A DNA stretch of 64,000 nt from Paragonimus westermani. Taxonomy: Eukaryota > Platyhelminthes > Trematoda > Plagiorchiida > Troglotrematidae. Below the pieces are notes generated by a model. It had not been told where the DNA came from and ran no database searches. It was given only the letters and a program-made list of their open reading frames with translations. The stretch covers positions 131,973 through 195,972 of the forward strand of contig QNGE01000901.1 of assembly GCA_008508345.1 (NCBI GenBank). The letters are read 5' to 3'. Shown here one piece after another: positions 12,657 to 24,700 of the stretch (positions within the stretch are counted from its first letter, which is position 1; each line of letters opens with the position of its first letter). Made by a program: the position numbers and the translations under genes.

Positions 12657-15381
12657 TTGAAATAGTTTGAGGTTAACAGTGTGTAGTGTGATCAGAAGTG
12701 TACAATGTTCATTGAAACAGTGCCACGTGTCCGCATCTATAAGTAGCCTGTATTGAAGTAGCACCGTCAACAGAGAGTGCAAGGTCAGTCAGTGCGCACC
12801 TATAAGCTAATGGGTGCACAACAAAGGTCGATCGAACCCAGCCAACAGGAAAAGCTTATCTGTCTAATTTGCTTGTAAGAAGCCACTGGTTAGGTAGGAT
12901 ATTTGAGCGTGTACCGGAGTTAAATAGTTGAACCGGCTAAGACGTGGTAACATACGGACAAATTACAACGAACGCAGATACATCCGCCGGCAGTAAATAA
13001 TACGGTTTTCATTGTCTCTATAAAAGAGGGGTAATATTTTTCAATAAGCAGAGGTTGTTTTGTGTCAACCGGACTCTTTTTACGAGGTCAGACTGTCAGC
13101 TAATTCAAAAGACATTGATAATCAGGCTGAAACTCGAAAAGTGTAACTTACTTAAAATTCGGTCGAGCTTTTATCTTTATAGAGGCGGACTGACACAGCA
13201 ACGCTACCATCGTTGATGTCCTGCCAGCAAACTCAGAGCAAACCGTCTTGACATCCACCTAATTCACAACAACATTCGAGAGACTACGAATACATTTCAA
13301 CTGAAGTGTAATCCTACCAAAAGCTGTTATGGAGTGTGTTGTGGGCTCGTTCAGTTAAGCGAAAGCAACGCATGTGAAATCTCAAAAGATAACGAAGAGC
13401 TCGCAAAAGCCAATTGTCTCTGCTGTATCAACTACGGAAGTAAAATCGTGAAAATAAGACCCAACTCTATCTCTGTACACTCAACCTGCCCTGTTTCTGA
13501 GCATTAATTAAACTTTGACCTAGAGGTTTTCGTTTTATCGCTCCAATTTGATAGTTGTGCAAACGGTCAACTGTTAGTCACCGTACTTTACTTGAGGTGC
13601 GCATATCACCATTTTTTAAAGCTTGGATTGCCCTCATTGTTTTTGAACCTGTTGACTGCTCGGCAGAATTTTGTTGGCCTGCTCGGCACCAAATTGCAAT
13701 TCATTTCCCGGAAATGATCTTTTGGTCGAAACTGTTGATGCTGTCTGATTATTGACTTCAGCAATTCGTTCAATAGTACCGCGGTGTTGCAATCCAATCT
13801 TGTTTTAAATATTCGGGATCACTGGTTTGTCGCTACGCGTCGCACAACGTCTTCGTGGAAGATCGCCCGTCTACTATTTATCCATCAAATGTAGGTCAGC
13901 GCTCTCTATACACTACAACTCTGGCATCTGGAACCAGCAGTTGATGGAAACTAATAAATGGACGTAGTCGTTTTTGCAGTTCCAAAGTAATGTCTTACTC
14001 CAAAATTAACTTCAACGGCTTTCCAACACTCCATAATTACCACCTTCGACTCAGAGCTCTTGCCTGGAAAAACATTTAAAAATCTACGGAGTACCTTATA
14101 TCAGCCTCTTTATCGCCTCTCTGTCACATTGATTCCAACAACCAAAATGGCTACTACAACCAAGCAGTCCATGGTGTGATGTTCACTTCAAGAACATGAT
14201 TCTTGCTTGCCCGGTTCATAAACGACGGAAGGAAGCGTCACACGGTACGTTATGTAGGTCATCCAGGAAATTCGACGTTCCCTCAGAAGAGCAAAACAAC
14301 TTCTAGCTGGTTTTTTACTTGCTAACAGTCGGTGTTCATATCATAGATTGAGGTGAGTAGACGTCTCATCTTGGTGATCGAAACCGCTTAATGATTTTAA
14401 GGCTGTTCATCCTTATGACCACTATTCTTTCTTCAAAATACTGTGATATTACTTTATAGTTATTAGACAGGGTAAAATTTCACTAGAATTAAGTTTTTCT
14501 ATGTCATGTCATAAGAGTTTCAGGTTTATTGAGATCTTCATCTTACTGGTATATGCATGTAGGTGAAAGTGAACAAAAAGCGCAACAACAAGATTTCTAA
14601 AGCCGTACAATGAGACAAATTTCAATATTCTCCTCTTATGTGGAACTAATCACTCTAGTCTTCGAGACTAAGCATGCAACGTCTGATCAAGTGTCCGAAT
14701 GTATCGTGTGATCTTGGTTATTGACTTGATACAAAAATCTGATCTTTTTCTGTGTTGTTTGGTTTTTAATTCAAGCTGCAAGAGGAATAAGTTGTTTTGT
14801 GGTTCGAAGCAAGTGCACCCACCCATACCATTTGTTGAACACACCGGTCGCAATGCTACAGCAGAGTAAACAAACGTGTCTCTGTGGTCATCATCGTCAT
14901 CATTTTCTTAGCTCACTCTTTATCTAATTGTCTTCTGCAGCAGTCGTAAACGGTTGTGTTTTTAAATAAAATTAGCCCGACAGTTAGAGTGAACAGTAAT
15001 CCTAAACAGAAAGCTCGTTTCAAAGAGTTTTACTGGCCTGAATAACAATCGATCATTACTGAAATCCATTGCAAAAAGTGGTTCCGGTGTCTACACACAC
15101 TTAGCTTTAAGTTGGGTACACAGCAGGTTTGAGAATGAATATCCGAATATTTGTTTTGAATATAATTGTCATATAACTAAGAAATATAGTGAAATGAAAC
15201 TGAAGCAAGTTAAGCACTGGAAGGCTGGCAAGTGCGGATCTCCTATGACCAGTTTATAGGTCATAAACTACAAATTGCCAAGTTACCCAAAGATTCCAGA
15301 AAGTATCACAAGTGTGTACACTAACTACTTGTTTAAAGTCTACTATTAATGGCTCTGTTCGGACAGGCCTAAGCAAAATGC

Positions 15382-15737
15382 TCCAGACTGCACATATTAC
15401 AGCGTCAAAAAAACGGTGCTTGTATTTCAAGAGACATATGGGGTGGCTGCTTCTGTAAGGAACCAAAGAAACAATAATTCAGATTAATTTTATGAACACG
15501 CTCCCCAACACTGCAATGGCTGACGTAGAAGGCTGTAGATAAGAGAACAATTGTTTGCGACAAAACAGTTGCACTCAGTTTGATCTAATGTTTGGGGACA
15601 CAAAGCGTAAGAAACCTTGAACACATGATTCCTGGTCCTGAGCTAATAGCTGTGGATTGTTGGTTCGGACGAACAGAAAAGTCAGATATGTTTGTGAGTA
15701 ATCTTGCGATGTGACAGCCAAACGAGAATTTGCATCG
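15382..15737. repeat. 0.33-kb dispersed repeat, copy 2
   Basis: Same orientation as copy 1, with about 27 extra bases near 15436-15462 and scattered substitutions. Lies in the intron right of exon 10147-10503. Confidence 0.8.
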
Positions 15738-16435
15738 ATGGATGAGATGAGAACACACAGACCAACTAAGCATAATCAGTTAACATGCACTAACTAATCA
15801 CCAAATCGAACAACTTCATTGGATTGATTATCAACAACAAGAACACAAGACAACTACAACGCTACCTGGTGACAACAGGCAAACCACCAACCAATTTAGA
15901 TAGGCAAGCAAGATGTCCAACGTACTCGTGTATCGACTACAAGTATAACTGTTTTTGTTACAGTCGATTTTGTCCGCATACCAGTCCTGGTTTTGAATTC
16001 ATTAGTGGCCAATCGGAAGCGCATTACCCTCTTAACTGGCTAGTAACCATACACAAGGCACGATCAAACAGATTGAAAACCCAACTCGAGATGAGGACGC
16101 ACTAATGAGTTTGATAGCAAAAGAAAGTCCTTCACCTACAAATTCTCAAAAGGATGGTTCACTATCCTTTACACTGTCCGGCTTTTCTGGTATCGCAGTC
16201 TTTCTAAGATACAGACTGAAACCCTTCAACACGATGGGTTCTGTCTCTTTCGTGGATGGTAATGATTTGCTTTTTGCCTCCTAGAAGTAGTCATCTCGCA
16301 ACCACCAAAAAATTTACGTCTCAATACTCCTAACGAAATCAATCACGAATTAGCTACTGTGCTGATCAACGCAGTACAGCTGACCACACACTCACAGCAG
16401 ACAAGAATAGTAACCGAATAGGCCACATTACTTAC

Positions 16436-16802
16436 AGGTGAGATTGGGTATTTCCAGTGATTCCAGAAAGGAATATGTCTCTGTCACGTGGCACATAGTG
16501 TTTACACAATCAGTTGTGGTTGGTTCAGTCGTCTTGTCCTTTGGATTCATCTTGAGATAATTATTCGAGACCAGGAGCGAAACCTTACGATCCCTGACAG
16601 TGATGTATTGTTGCCCACGGATAATACGAAGATTTGGTAATCGGAGGTGATATCTACCAACACTGTGAATCACCAAATATCCGGAAATATCTTCAATATG
16701 TTCCAAAACAGACAGATCGTCTTCTTGAATGAGAAGGGAATAGAAGCAAGAATAGTCGTAAGGACGAATTATCGGGTTTTGTGCAAAATCATAAGCAATT
16801 AA
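16436..16802 (-). CDS. EGFR: EGFR-family receptor exon: first receptor L domain (L1)
   Basis: Internal coding exon of an EGF-receptor-type tyrosine kinase, encoding about 122 residues of the extracellular ligand-binding L1 domain. The stretch with DLSVLEHIEDISGYLVIHSV, then LPNLRIIRGQQY, then VSLLVSNNYL follows the order and spacing of EGFR L1 (GY-L-I, 16 residues, NLxIIRG, then the L-SNY strand). Insulin-receptor L domains have a longer gap before NLxxIRG, so EGFR fits better. A loop after NNYLKMNP holds a threonine-rich insert with two extra cysteines (TTTDCVNTMC). The acceptor is a pyrimidine-rich run ending TTTTGCAG; the donor is CACCT|GTAAGT. The exon starts in phase 0 and ends after the first base of a codon, which the next exon completes as Ser, giving IPNLTSILRHG. 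The preceding part of L1 (usual VCxGT and NCxxVxGN) is missing and must come from an upstream exon. Confidence 0.85.
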
Positions 16803-18297
16803 CTGCAAAATTTAACTAGTTGATTTAGTACAGCTGTTGTTTTGTGGCAAAAACAAACGCCTGAGGAACAAACTTGGGGATGAAAAGCCACTTTGGCGAC
16901 TGAACGACAGAATCACCTAAGTGGAGAGATCTACAAATTATTAGCAATTATACCGGTGTATTAAAGTGGAAATTACGTGTTCGAAACACAGACAGCTCCT
17001 CAGTGAATCACGAAACGCTGGTGAATAAACCATAGTTGCATCCACTAAAAAAGTTTCACCACTAAAACTTTTGCTTAGACCAAACGAACATAGAAAAAGG
17101 TTAACAAGAATTCGAACAATAAGATAAACTTAATAATTAATATATTTAACAATGTTGGATACTTGGATTCAGACTGGCCTAATTATGCTGGGGTTTCCCG
17201 ATTTTGTTCTCTTATCGCACACTGTCTTTTTGGATCCAAAAGGATTGATAAGCAATTCGAACTCCTTGAAGTTTGTGTAACCCGCCGGTTTTTGTTTCAC
17301 GACTGTTGGGATATTCTTACAATGAAGTCCAAGCACCCATATATGATAACTCTGTCATGCGTAACGTGAAATCAGTTGCCTACTGAACAACACAGTTACC
17401 TCATGAGAACGAGAACCGAAGTTCAAAGCTCGGTGGTATCAAAGATGTGAACTAACAAATGAAACCCAGGCATGGTGGTTTTTCTGAAGTTGATTGCCTG
17501 AAAACACATCCGGCCGCAAAGGTTGTAAGCACGTGCACGTGGTTGTTAAGCTATATATATCCCAAATCCCTAATGGCAAACTATTAGCTAGCACGGCTAA
17601 TTTGTGGGTGGAATTATACACAACAGAGCGTTTATTTAACGCGAAACAATAAAATGCAGTGGTCATAATGAATAAGATTTTCAGTCTCAAAATGCAGACT
17701 GAGCTTTCGTGTTCGTTTTAACGAATGCCCAGGCCACCGAATCCTAATTATCACGAGAAACCAAAATAATCACACACACGCATACACACACATATTCACG
17801 TTTTATAAACCACTATTCAGTGGGCACGTGCCACAAACTGATGTATCCAATGTTACATGTTCGTTGCTCTGAATCACCGTCTGATGGATCGGCAGAATTC
17901 AGTTAATCGTGTGTACTACTCATCCATTACTTACACTTATATACTGTGCTTCACGGTATCAAAATCAGAACGGCAAGACAGTGAGCAGGAATATCCGAAA
18001 TTCTGGCTCCCCTCTCAGACATATTGTGACCACGTAGAGGGGAGAAGCGTTCACTGGGATCTACATACAATTTAAAATAAAACGGAAGTCAGTATGACAG
18101 TAACTCCCATCACTGGTTAACTATATTCAAGTCAAAGAACAGTTTTTCAAAGGCGATCTTTTCTCTTGTTTCAATGTCCCGCCAAAAAGTATGACGCGCG
18201 GCCTAGGTGTTGTGACGTTTTTGCTAGGAATATACATAAATTAATAGCCCGTTGGTTACTTATTCTTAATTACTCACGGGACCAGTCAATTAAAGAA
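16803..18297 (-). other. Intron upstream of the L1 exon, no certain feature
   Basis: A short minus-strand frame at 17690-17439 was examined as a missing N-terminal receptor exon but does not hold up. CA-rich run near 17770-17795. Confidence 0.45.
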
Positions 18298-18665
18298 TTT
18301 CAAGTTAAACATCACTCATATTTTGATCCCACCCTTTGCATTTAGATATACTTTTCAGCCAGCCTCTTTCGAAAAGAAGCACTAGACTCAAGTTGCGCTC
18401 CCATTAGAGCTCGTCAGTAGTGTATATCCTTGCCACGACCGGGATTCGAACTCCAGCCATGCTTTCATGAGACAATTATATTGACCACTGAGCCACTGAC
18501 CTCACATTAGGCACAACCGAATTATCAAATCTAAATGTTCAACCACTTTCGCTTGTGAGCAATGATCAAGTTGCCCGATCGTCTCGAGAGGAGACACAGT
18601 AACTGTCCTGTTAACTCCAATCGATAACCGCGCGATTAGGATTTCTGCGCAAGGTCGAAATCTTC
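18298..18665 (-). repeat. SINE copy, nearly full length
   Basis: Reverse-orientation copy from the 3' end (CAAGTTAAACATCACTCA) to the 5' segment (CTCGAGAGGAGACACAGTAA). The B box GGATTCGAACTCC is kept near 18442. Confidence 0.75.
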
Positions 18666-18784
18666 GGTCTTATAATACCTTTCGGATGATATTTTAGATT
18701 ACTGATGAATAAAGATGTCGGAAGCAGTTTTTTGCACAATGTGTCTTTCGAGCACATTTCTTTGCATCTCATCAGGCACATAAT

Positions 18785-19061
18785 GCAGTCCGTTAGCTTA
18801 TATAAAGCAAAGTTCTCGTGTGAGTGTCGGACCATTTACGTAGGCAGAACGGAGCGGCAGTTATTTTATCGGGTCAACGAACACATTCCAGTTTGTGTTC
18901 GTAAAACGATCACGGATACCAAAGTGCTGGACTCAAATCAGAATGTGGCAAATCACAAGGAATCAGTGTCATCGATCGCACGACACCTGTTGACTTGTCG
19001 ACCCCAACTGAACCTGAAGAAAGTGAAGACTTCTCCGGTTCGCGCGGGCGGTAGCGGTTAG
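18785..19061 (+). pseudogene. Penelope-like element GIY-YIG endonuclease fragment
   Basis: The frame 18705-19061 contains KFSCECRTIYVGRTERQL, then RVNEHIP and SSIARHLLTC. This is the GIY-YIG nuclease core of Penelope-like elements (C-x-C, YxGRTxRxLxxRxxEHxP, SxIAxHL). No RT part is present upstream; instead a minus-strand SINE copy ends about 120 bp before it. Divergent from, and not obviously the same lineage as, the element at 56.5 kb. Confidence 0.65.
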
Positions 19062-19341
19062 CAAATGGAAGCCTCACCTTTGTGTACAGAAAGAATTGTT
19101 CGTGAGTACTAAATTGCCTGGTAATTGATATGTATTGATATGTGTGATTGTGCGCGTGTTCGTGTGGTTATCGATTTTGTTGTTCAACTTCAAAATGCCT
19201 ATTGAACTTTGCTATTTATAAACCCACAGACTGTAGTATGTGCCTGATATACCGCGAAATGTACCCGAAAGACATATTGTGCAAAAAACTGCATCTGATT
19301 TCTTCGTTCAGATTCGTTACGTGAAACGGTTGGTTTGGTCT

Positions 19342-19410
19342 TCTAATGAGTAGTCGGGAATTTGGTTAATTTCAAGATGAAATTCACTCACATTTTGATC
19401 GCAGCCTTAC
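19342..19410 (-). repeat. SINE 3'-end fragment
   Basis: Contains ATGAGTAGTCGGGAATTTGG and CACATTTTGATCGCAG, the terminal part of the SINE. Confidence 0.6.
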
Positions 19411-20252
19411 AGAATTGCGTGGAAGGACTGCGTAGTTAGCCGAGAATCTGAAAACTTTCCGTTGTGCTGATTATAACACAATGATAACTCTAAAGCATTG
19501 AATTTCAGACCTGCAACTTTCAAGACAAATTCACACCACTGTATGATTTACGGAGTTTTCAATATGATACACAGTGAATTGCAGCCTATTCAGAGAAGAG
19601 TGACTAGCTTGGACACATTTTAAAACACAGAATTCAACGATTTTTCATCTAGAAAAGCTTACCATTTTGCATCCCGGCTATAATCAGATTTCCGTAAATG
19701 AGTTGACAGTTTGGCGTCAATCGTTCCGACAGAACGCTCCAAGGATAGGCTACATCCTTCCACGTGAACTCGGTGCGACATACTGAAGTTTTGGAACACA
19801 GTAAAGCTTGCCATCAGTTAATCGGCAAAGTTTTTCCGAAATTTAAGTTACCGTCAGACATAATATCCGATGAATGTTAGTGTTGTGTATTTTCATATAA
19901 GTGAGTGGATTTCGTGAGACTTGTCAGAAAGTAAGACGTGCACGATGACCTGAGTAACGTCACAGTAATTCACAGTCATGATTGGGGATAGTGAAGCAAG
20001 CACATGTGTACTTATCACTATGTGACCTAATTTGTAAATAAGTTGATGAGCACACAGAGAACGGATTGGCTTATTCACACACTTATAGACTCACAAGTTC
20101 GTGCAGAAATTGATAAATCTTAACGCATGAGCAATCTCATCCCTTTGTTGCAGTGAGAATAAAATACAACGAACGGTGTGTATTCATGGTGGAAACTGCT
20201 AAGAAAATGTCTTCATCTTTTAGAAGAAAACCGCATGTACAGTAAAGTTTAC

Positions 20253-20397
20253 CAGTATGATAACGTTTAACCCGACATGAACAACAAGTGTAAATGTGTA
20301 TGTCTGTCTTAGGAAGGCGACCATTGAAACTATAGCTACGGCTGTCACACCTGTAAATGTCGATCGGGTTGTTATGCATATCACATCCGTGACAGTC
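20253..20397 (-). CDS. Candidate Cys-rich exon, unknown protein
   Basis: A 145-base open segment between an acceptor-like CTAACTCTGTGTTCAG and a donor-like ACTG|GTAAAC. It encodes DCHGCDMHNNPIDIYRCDS and later YTCCSCRVKRY, seven cysteines in about 48 residues, a spacing that recalls small extracellular Cys-knot modules but matches none convincingly. A short second candidate (20621-20681, acceptor CTTCCTCACACAG, donor CTCTG|GTAAGA) lies just upstream on the same strand. Function unknown. Confidence 0.25.
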
Positions 20398-20792
20398 CTG
20401 AACACAGAGTTAGGTAGTGCTTTCCAAATGAAAAGAAATTACACCACACAGTTGCCCATTCGGCTTAAACTGAAGAATAAGGGACCTATTCCTGTAGTAG
20501 TTCGTTTCTAGCCATCCAACCAGGACGTGCTGATGTGTAACCAGGTGGGTGTGGAATTTTGTACTTTACAATTGAGTTCACTTGATGAGAATTGGCATAC
20601 AGTTGTCCATCTTTTCTTACCAGAGTTTATCCTAAGCTCTATAACTTCTACAGACGCTTCCAAAAGCAGCCAAAGAATTTTCTGTGTGAGGAAGATAGTG
20701 TTTTTGATCCCAGATAATTATATAGAGGAGATTTTAATAATCACATAATTGTCGCAAGTTAATGAAATGTGACCCAATATAAAACGAACTTG

Positions 20793-20963
20793 CTATGTGA
20801 ACAAACTGCCAGGAAAGCCATCCTTGAATGATACCGGATATTCTTTGATTAGCACGTAGGTGTCATCAGAAGTTTTGTATTGGTTGCCAGTAACCGAACA
20901 AAATTGCGAATTTATATACTCATTCTTTCCTACACTGTGTTGATGGAACAAGGAAAAACGAAT
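20793..20963 (-). CDS. Candidate terminal exon of an unknown minus-strand gene
   Basis: Exactly 57 codons including the stop, in phase 0 after a good acceptor (AATGTTTTGCAG|ATT). The peptide contains FSLFHQHSVGKNEYINS and ends YPVSFKDGFPGSLFT. No family was recognised. The acceptor lies only about 30 bases from the palindromic element at 20991-21133. If real, it is the end of a gene lying to the right and would separate it from the receptor exons at 16.8 kb. Confidence 0.3.
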   Translation of the reverse strand: MRFSLFHQHSVGKNEYINSQFCSVTGNQYKTSDDTYVLIKEYPVSFKDGFPGSLFT

Positions 20964-20990
20964 CTGCAAAACATTTAGTGTTATTGTTTT

Positions 20991-21133
20991 TGATAAACAG
21001 ATTGGAAATAACACAACGTTACGAGTAAGCGGTAACCTATTACAACACTCCTGAAGAAGGCCACCCGAGGTGGTTGAAACGTAGAGTATTACAACATGCT
21101 CGTAACGTTGTGTTATTCCCAATCTGTTTATCA
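20991..21133 (+). repeat. 143-bp palindromic element with hammerhead-like core
   Basis: Two 35-bp arms (20991-21025 and 21099-21133, 34 of 35 bases complementary) flank a 73-bp centre. The centre contains a hammerhead-type core on the plus strand. The element resembles a small non-autonomous mobile repeat. No target duplication was seen. Confidence 0.7.
21047..21087 (+). ncRNA. Hammerhead ribozyme-like motif inside palindrome
   Basis: ACTC (21047-21050) pairs with GAGT (21084-21087) as stem I. CTGAAGA (21051-21057) fits CUGANGA; stem II GGCCACC/GGTGGTT closes over loop CGA; GAA (21076-21078) is followed by ACGT and A (21083), giving a GUA cleavage site. One unpaired A precedes stem II, and stem III is only the self-complementary ACGT. 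No catalytic test can be made here. Confidence 0.5.
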
Positions 21134-21368
21134 GTGACATGTTAAACATGACGCCCAAACTGTTCAACTTCATTCTCATTGTTTTGTCCACACTTTTGAA
21201 CAGGAATAAGCTGTTTTACACGTACCTTTGTCAAGCGTTTACAAACTGCACATGTTTCCTATCTAGGTTTTTGATAGTTTGTTCAATTCCATAACGGCCA
21301 ACAGTTTCATACATTCCTGGCTGATTGCGTAGGCCTCCCTGTGCAAATTAACTCAATGTCCCTCCATC

Positions 21369-21743
21369 TCACTGGTACAAAATAACAATCGGCCACAGTG
21401 CAGTTATAAAACTTATTTCTTGTCTTTGCCATCTGAAGCCTTTGGTTTTAAATGCTAACTTTGGTATTGCATGATTCCCCCAGAAATGGTCGTACAGTTC
21501 CCCCTTAGTTTTGTTTCTGCCTCTTCTGAAAAATGTAGATTCTTGACGAAATTTAAGAAAATACATTTCCAAATCCAGACGTACTCCCCTTGGAGTTAAG
21601 ATCAGTTTTACCACTTCCAAACCCTTCATGGGTAACAAAAAATTTCTGCGTGATTTCAACACAAATTCAACATTCTCCATACACCCAAAATATTGTTTGT
21701 CATTTACACGCAAGTTATCTTTAGCAATTTGGCTATCTTTCAC
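21369..21743 (-). other. 124-codon minus-strand open frame, weak laminin-G-like motif
   Basis: Open from 21743 to 21369 with KQYFGCMENVEFVLKS near its start, the motif shape seen near the end of laminin-G domains (FxGCMxNVxF). The rest matches nothing I recognise and lacks the following Cys. A GT inside (GAAGTG|GTAAAA) could be a donor; no good acceptor is visible. Could be an exon or a decayed fragment. Confidence 0.25.
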
Positions 21744-24700
21744 GTTTCATGGATCTTGAGGAAGCCTTCCGATGAATATTTTCGTCCAATTCTCTTTTAC
21801 CACTACAATCAAATGTTCTTCAAAATAACCAGAATCACCCTAGTGTAATTCGCGTGCGTATACTGTCAATGAAGCAGTCCTGTTTCACACTGGAAATCCA
21901 CCAGACAACATGAGATTCCCGGTTGACTGTCGTGCTTGTTTCTAGCTAGTTTGTTCAGAAGGGCCTATAAATTTCTCGATCATTACCTGTCTTCCCTGTC
22001 TTGTTCAGCCCAGTTTTCTCTGTGATGTTTCCGTAGAATTAATATGTCCGAAATTCACTGATTACAATTTCTAAGTATATCCACGGTTGCTTTGCGACAT
22101 TCCACTTGTGTCGTCAGTCTGTTACTCTTGTTATCCCAGTGCAAATTCCAAAGGGTCAGCTCATCAACAGTTTATTGACTGAAAAGGTATCAATTAATTG
22201 TGAAACACATTTTTGCGCACCATGGTTGCAGCCAATCTGGTTCATTGTTTACTGAACTTGTATGCATCTGAGCGCCCGTCTGTAATTAACCGTAGAATCT
22301 AACTATCGCTTATCTCCACATAATGAACGGATTAAGTTAGACCTTTGTTCTTGAAAATATACTTAGCAGCTTCGCTCGTCTGAATTGCCGTTGAGATAGC
22401 TTCCGCCAATATTATGAAATGGTTGGTAATCAGTATTAATGGAAAAAGTACTTCTTACCTGTGGGCGGAACAAAGCGTCTACGCGTTCTCTGTTTGCGGC
22501 TGGGTGCTTAAGCATCTTACTGTTGACTTACCAATAACCAATTTCCGCCTATCATCCTTCTGTTGAAGATTACCGCCTTAATCAAGGGCTTGTTTTCTTT
22601 CGATCATCAACACAATATGTCTGGTAATTGTTGTTGATGTATCCGATGAAAAAATCAAAGTTCCAAGTGAAACCATGCAGCTAGAAATAAATTGGGATAC
22701 TCGCCAATACGGTGCTTATCGACCGACCTTGATACTTGAAGTAGGTGCCTGAAAAAAGCACGTTCATCAAGGCTGTTACACTGTCCTATGGTACAAGGTC
22801 ATAGAATCACCAATGACGATTGGCCCTTTCTTTTGAACAAATGCTAGTGCACGATCAGTGGCTTCGCCTGGTACCTATCATTGTTTTTTCGGAAGGTCGA
22901 CCACCAGTATGGACGAATGATACTTGGCCTGGTTTATCTGATGTTCGATGATCTAAGTAACCAGTGTGTTCAAAGACATTTCCACTTCAGTCAAGTTTAG
23001 AACGTCTGACCAGACCGACGGCTTACTCGTTCTGCTTGTACTTTACACCACAGACCCCGCCACACACGTACTTTTTCCGACAATTTGTTCAACCTTGACC
23101 GGGAACTTTGATCACTGGTCGACAGCGTTGCCGTTTGCCACGGCAGCAAAACTCCAGGGAAACAGTTGTAAAATCAGTGACACACAGCAATTGCAGTTTT
23201 GCTTTGGAGTGCTCATCATCATCAGTGTCGAATGTTCACTCTTCCCTCGGGGTTGTTCAGATTCAACCCTCAACCATTTTCTTGGGTAGTACTTTATCCG
23301 TTCAGTGACAGCCAGTGGGAGTTAATGTGTTAAGGAGTGAAATTTCATCGAACACACTATTTAAATATCACACATTGAATGTTGTCAAAAATGACTACCC
23401 TGTATTCGTCAGTTCACCCAAACTTGCAGTATCCTGCTGCGTCTAGAATACGAATGTAACATGTAGCAAGCGCAGAATTATGTCCACAACGAACAACATC
23501 ATCACCGACCTACAGACCATCAGCAATCTGGAAAATAGTACCCAGATGTATTTCTTGAGAATCGATAAACCACAACTACTTTCACCCTTCACAGCGTTTG
23601 TGTGTGGGCTAGACTATACTCAATTGTTTTCATCTTGATAGTTGTATATCTAACTCGTCTTCCGCAGCACAAAGTTTTCTGTGTAATTCAACGCTTTTTA
23701 AACCGTTGCATGCTCACGTGACTATTGTTTGCCCACGATATCAGTATGTATTTTTTAAAGCTCCTCAAAATATGTTCTTGCTCTGTGTTCATTGGCGATC
23801 TTGATTGCGCACTGCTAATATTTGACAGTATGTTTCTTATGTTCCATTGCTTAACAAATTAACACACTCTGTAAACTAATAATATGCTGATCTAACACTA
23901 GCTACGTGATCATAGCGGTTTTAATTCTGCGTGGTGATCAAGGCTCATTGGTCGACTGCGTGAATTATTGACTACCGTCAGAGTCCACATACGTTTGTAC
24001 ACAACCCCGTGTGATCACGCGGTTAGGCTGTCACTTGGACGTTCACCAATCATACATATGCCAAAGCTGACCACTTTGTATTTTCCGTTGACAACCGATG
24101 TGTAATGACAGTAACTCAGACGCACTTTGAATAAAAATCATTCTGGAATTTACGCAAGCACTTTTGTGAACAAAATGTGTCAACTGGTTCACGCGATTAA
24201 AGCAGAGTTGACGCAGTGGGGTTGCGTGTAACGATGTATAGTATCATGATTTCATATAGGTCACCGGTTAATTGGAACCACATATGTGATTGTTTACAGT
24301 CCATTGGATTGACCAGTGAACCAAACAAACTGGAAACTACAACCACAACTGTAGGTTGGAAAAGAACATCAGGGAATTAAGAACAATTTCTATAAACTAT
24401 TGACTCGGTTTATCCGAATGAGAAATTATCAACTCACGTAAGTGACCATACAACATATCCTGAGCAGCTGTAGAAACTTAGACTATTCGATTCACAAGCC
24501 CCCAGATTGTACTGACATAGATCTTTTTAGAACTTAATAAAATCGCATAAATATTTCGTCACGAGTAGACACTGGCCAAGCGCCCAGGTTAGAAAAGTTA
24601 GACTATGCAAAGTTAAATCAACAATGTATATTACACAAGTCAACAAGTGGGTTGTTATCTGCTCATGTGCACAACTGTGGCATGCGAAGAATATTCTATG

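Larger units (their letters stand above)
10504..16435 (-). other. Receptor intron, about 5.9 kb
   Basis: Flanked by the best splice pair (CACCT|GTAAGT and GCGACCAG). Contains the CGG microsatellite and copy 2 of the 0.33-kb repeat. No other feature seen. Confidence 0.65.

Noticed and set aside
17439..17690. Minus-strand frame with hydrophobic start (MTTAFYCFALNKRS) considered as the receptor's first exon just upstream of the L1 exon
   Set aside because: Lacks the VCxGT and NCxxVxGN cysteines, has no strong donor, and alignment to EGFR needs too many gaps.
22640..23308. Overlapping protein-like stretches on both strands, including SFVHTGGRP on the minus strand
   Set aside because: Frames are short, broken and on opposing strands; the motif resemblance to PLP-dependent enzymes is too short to support a call.
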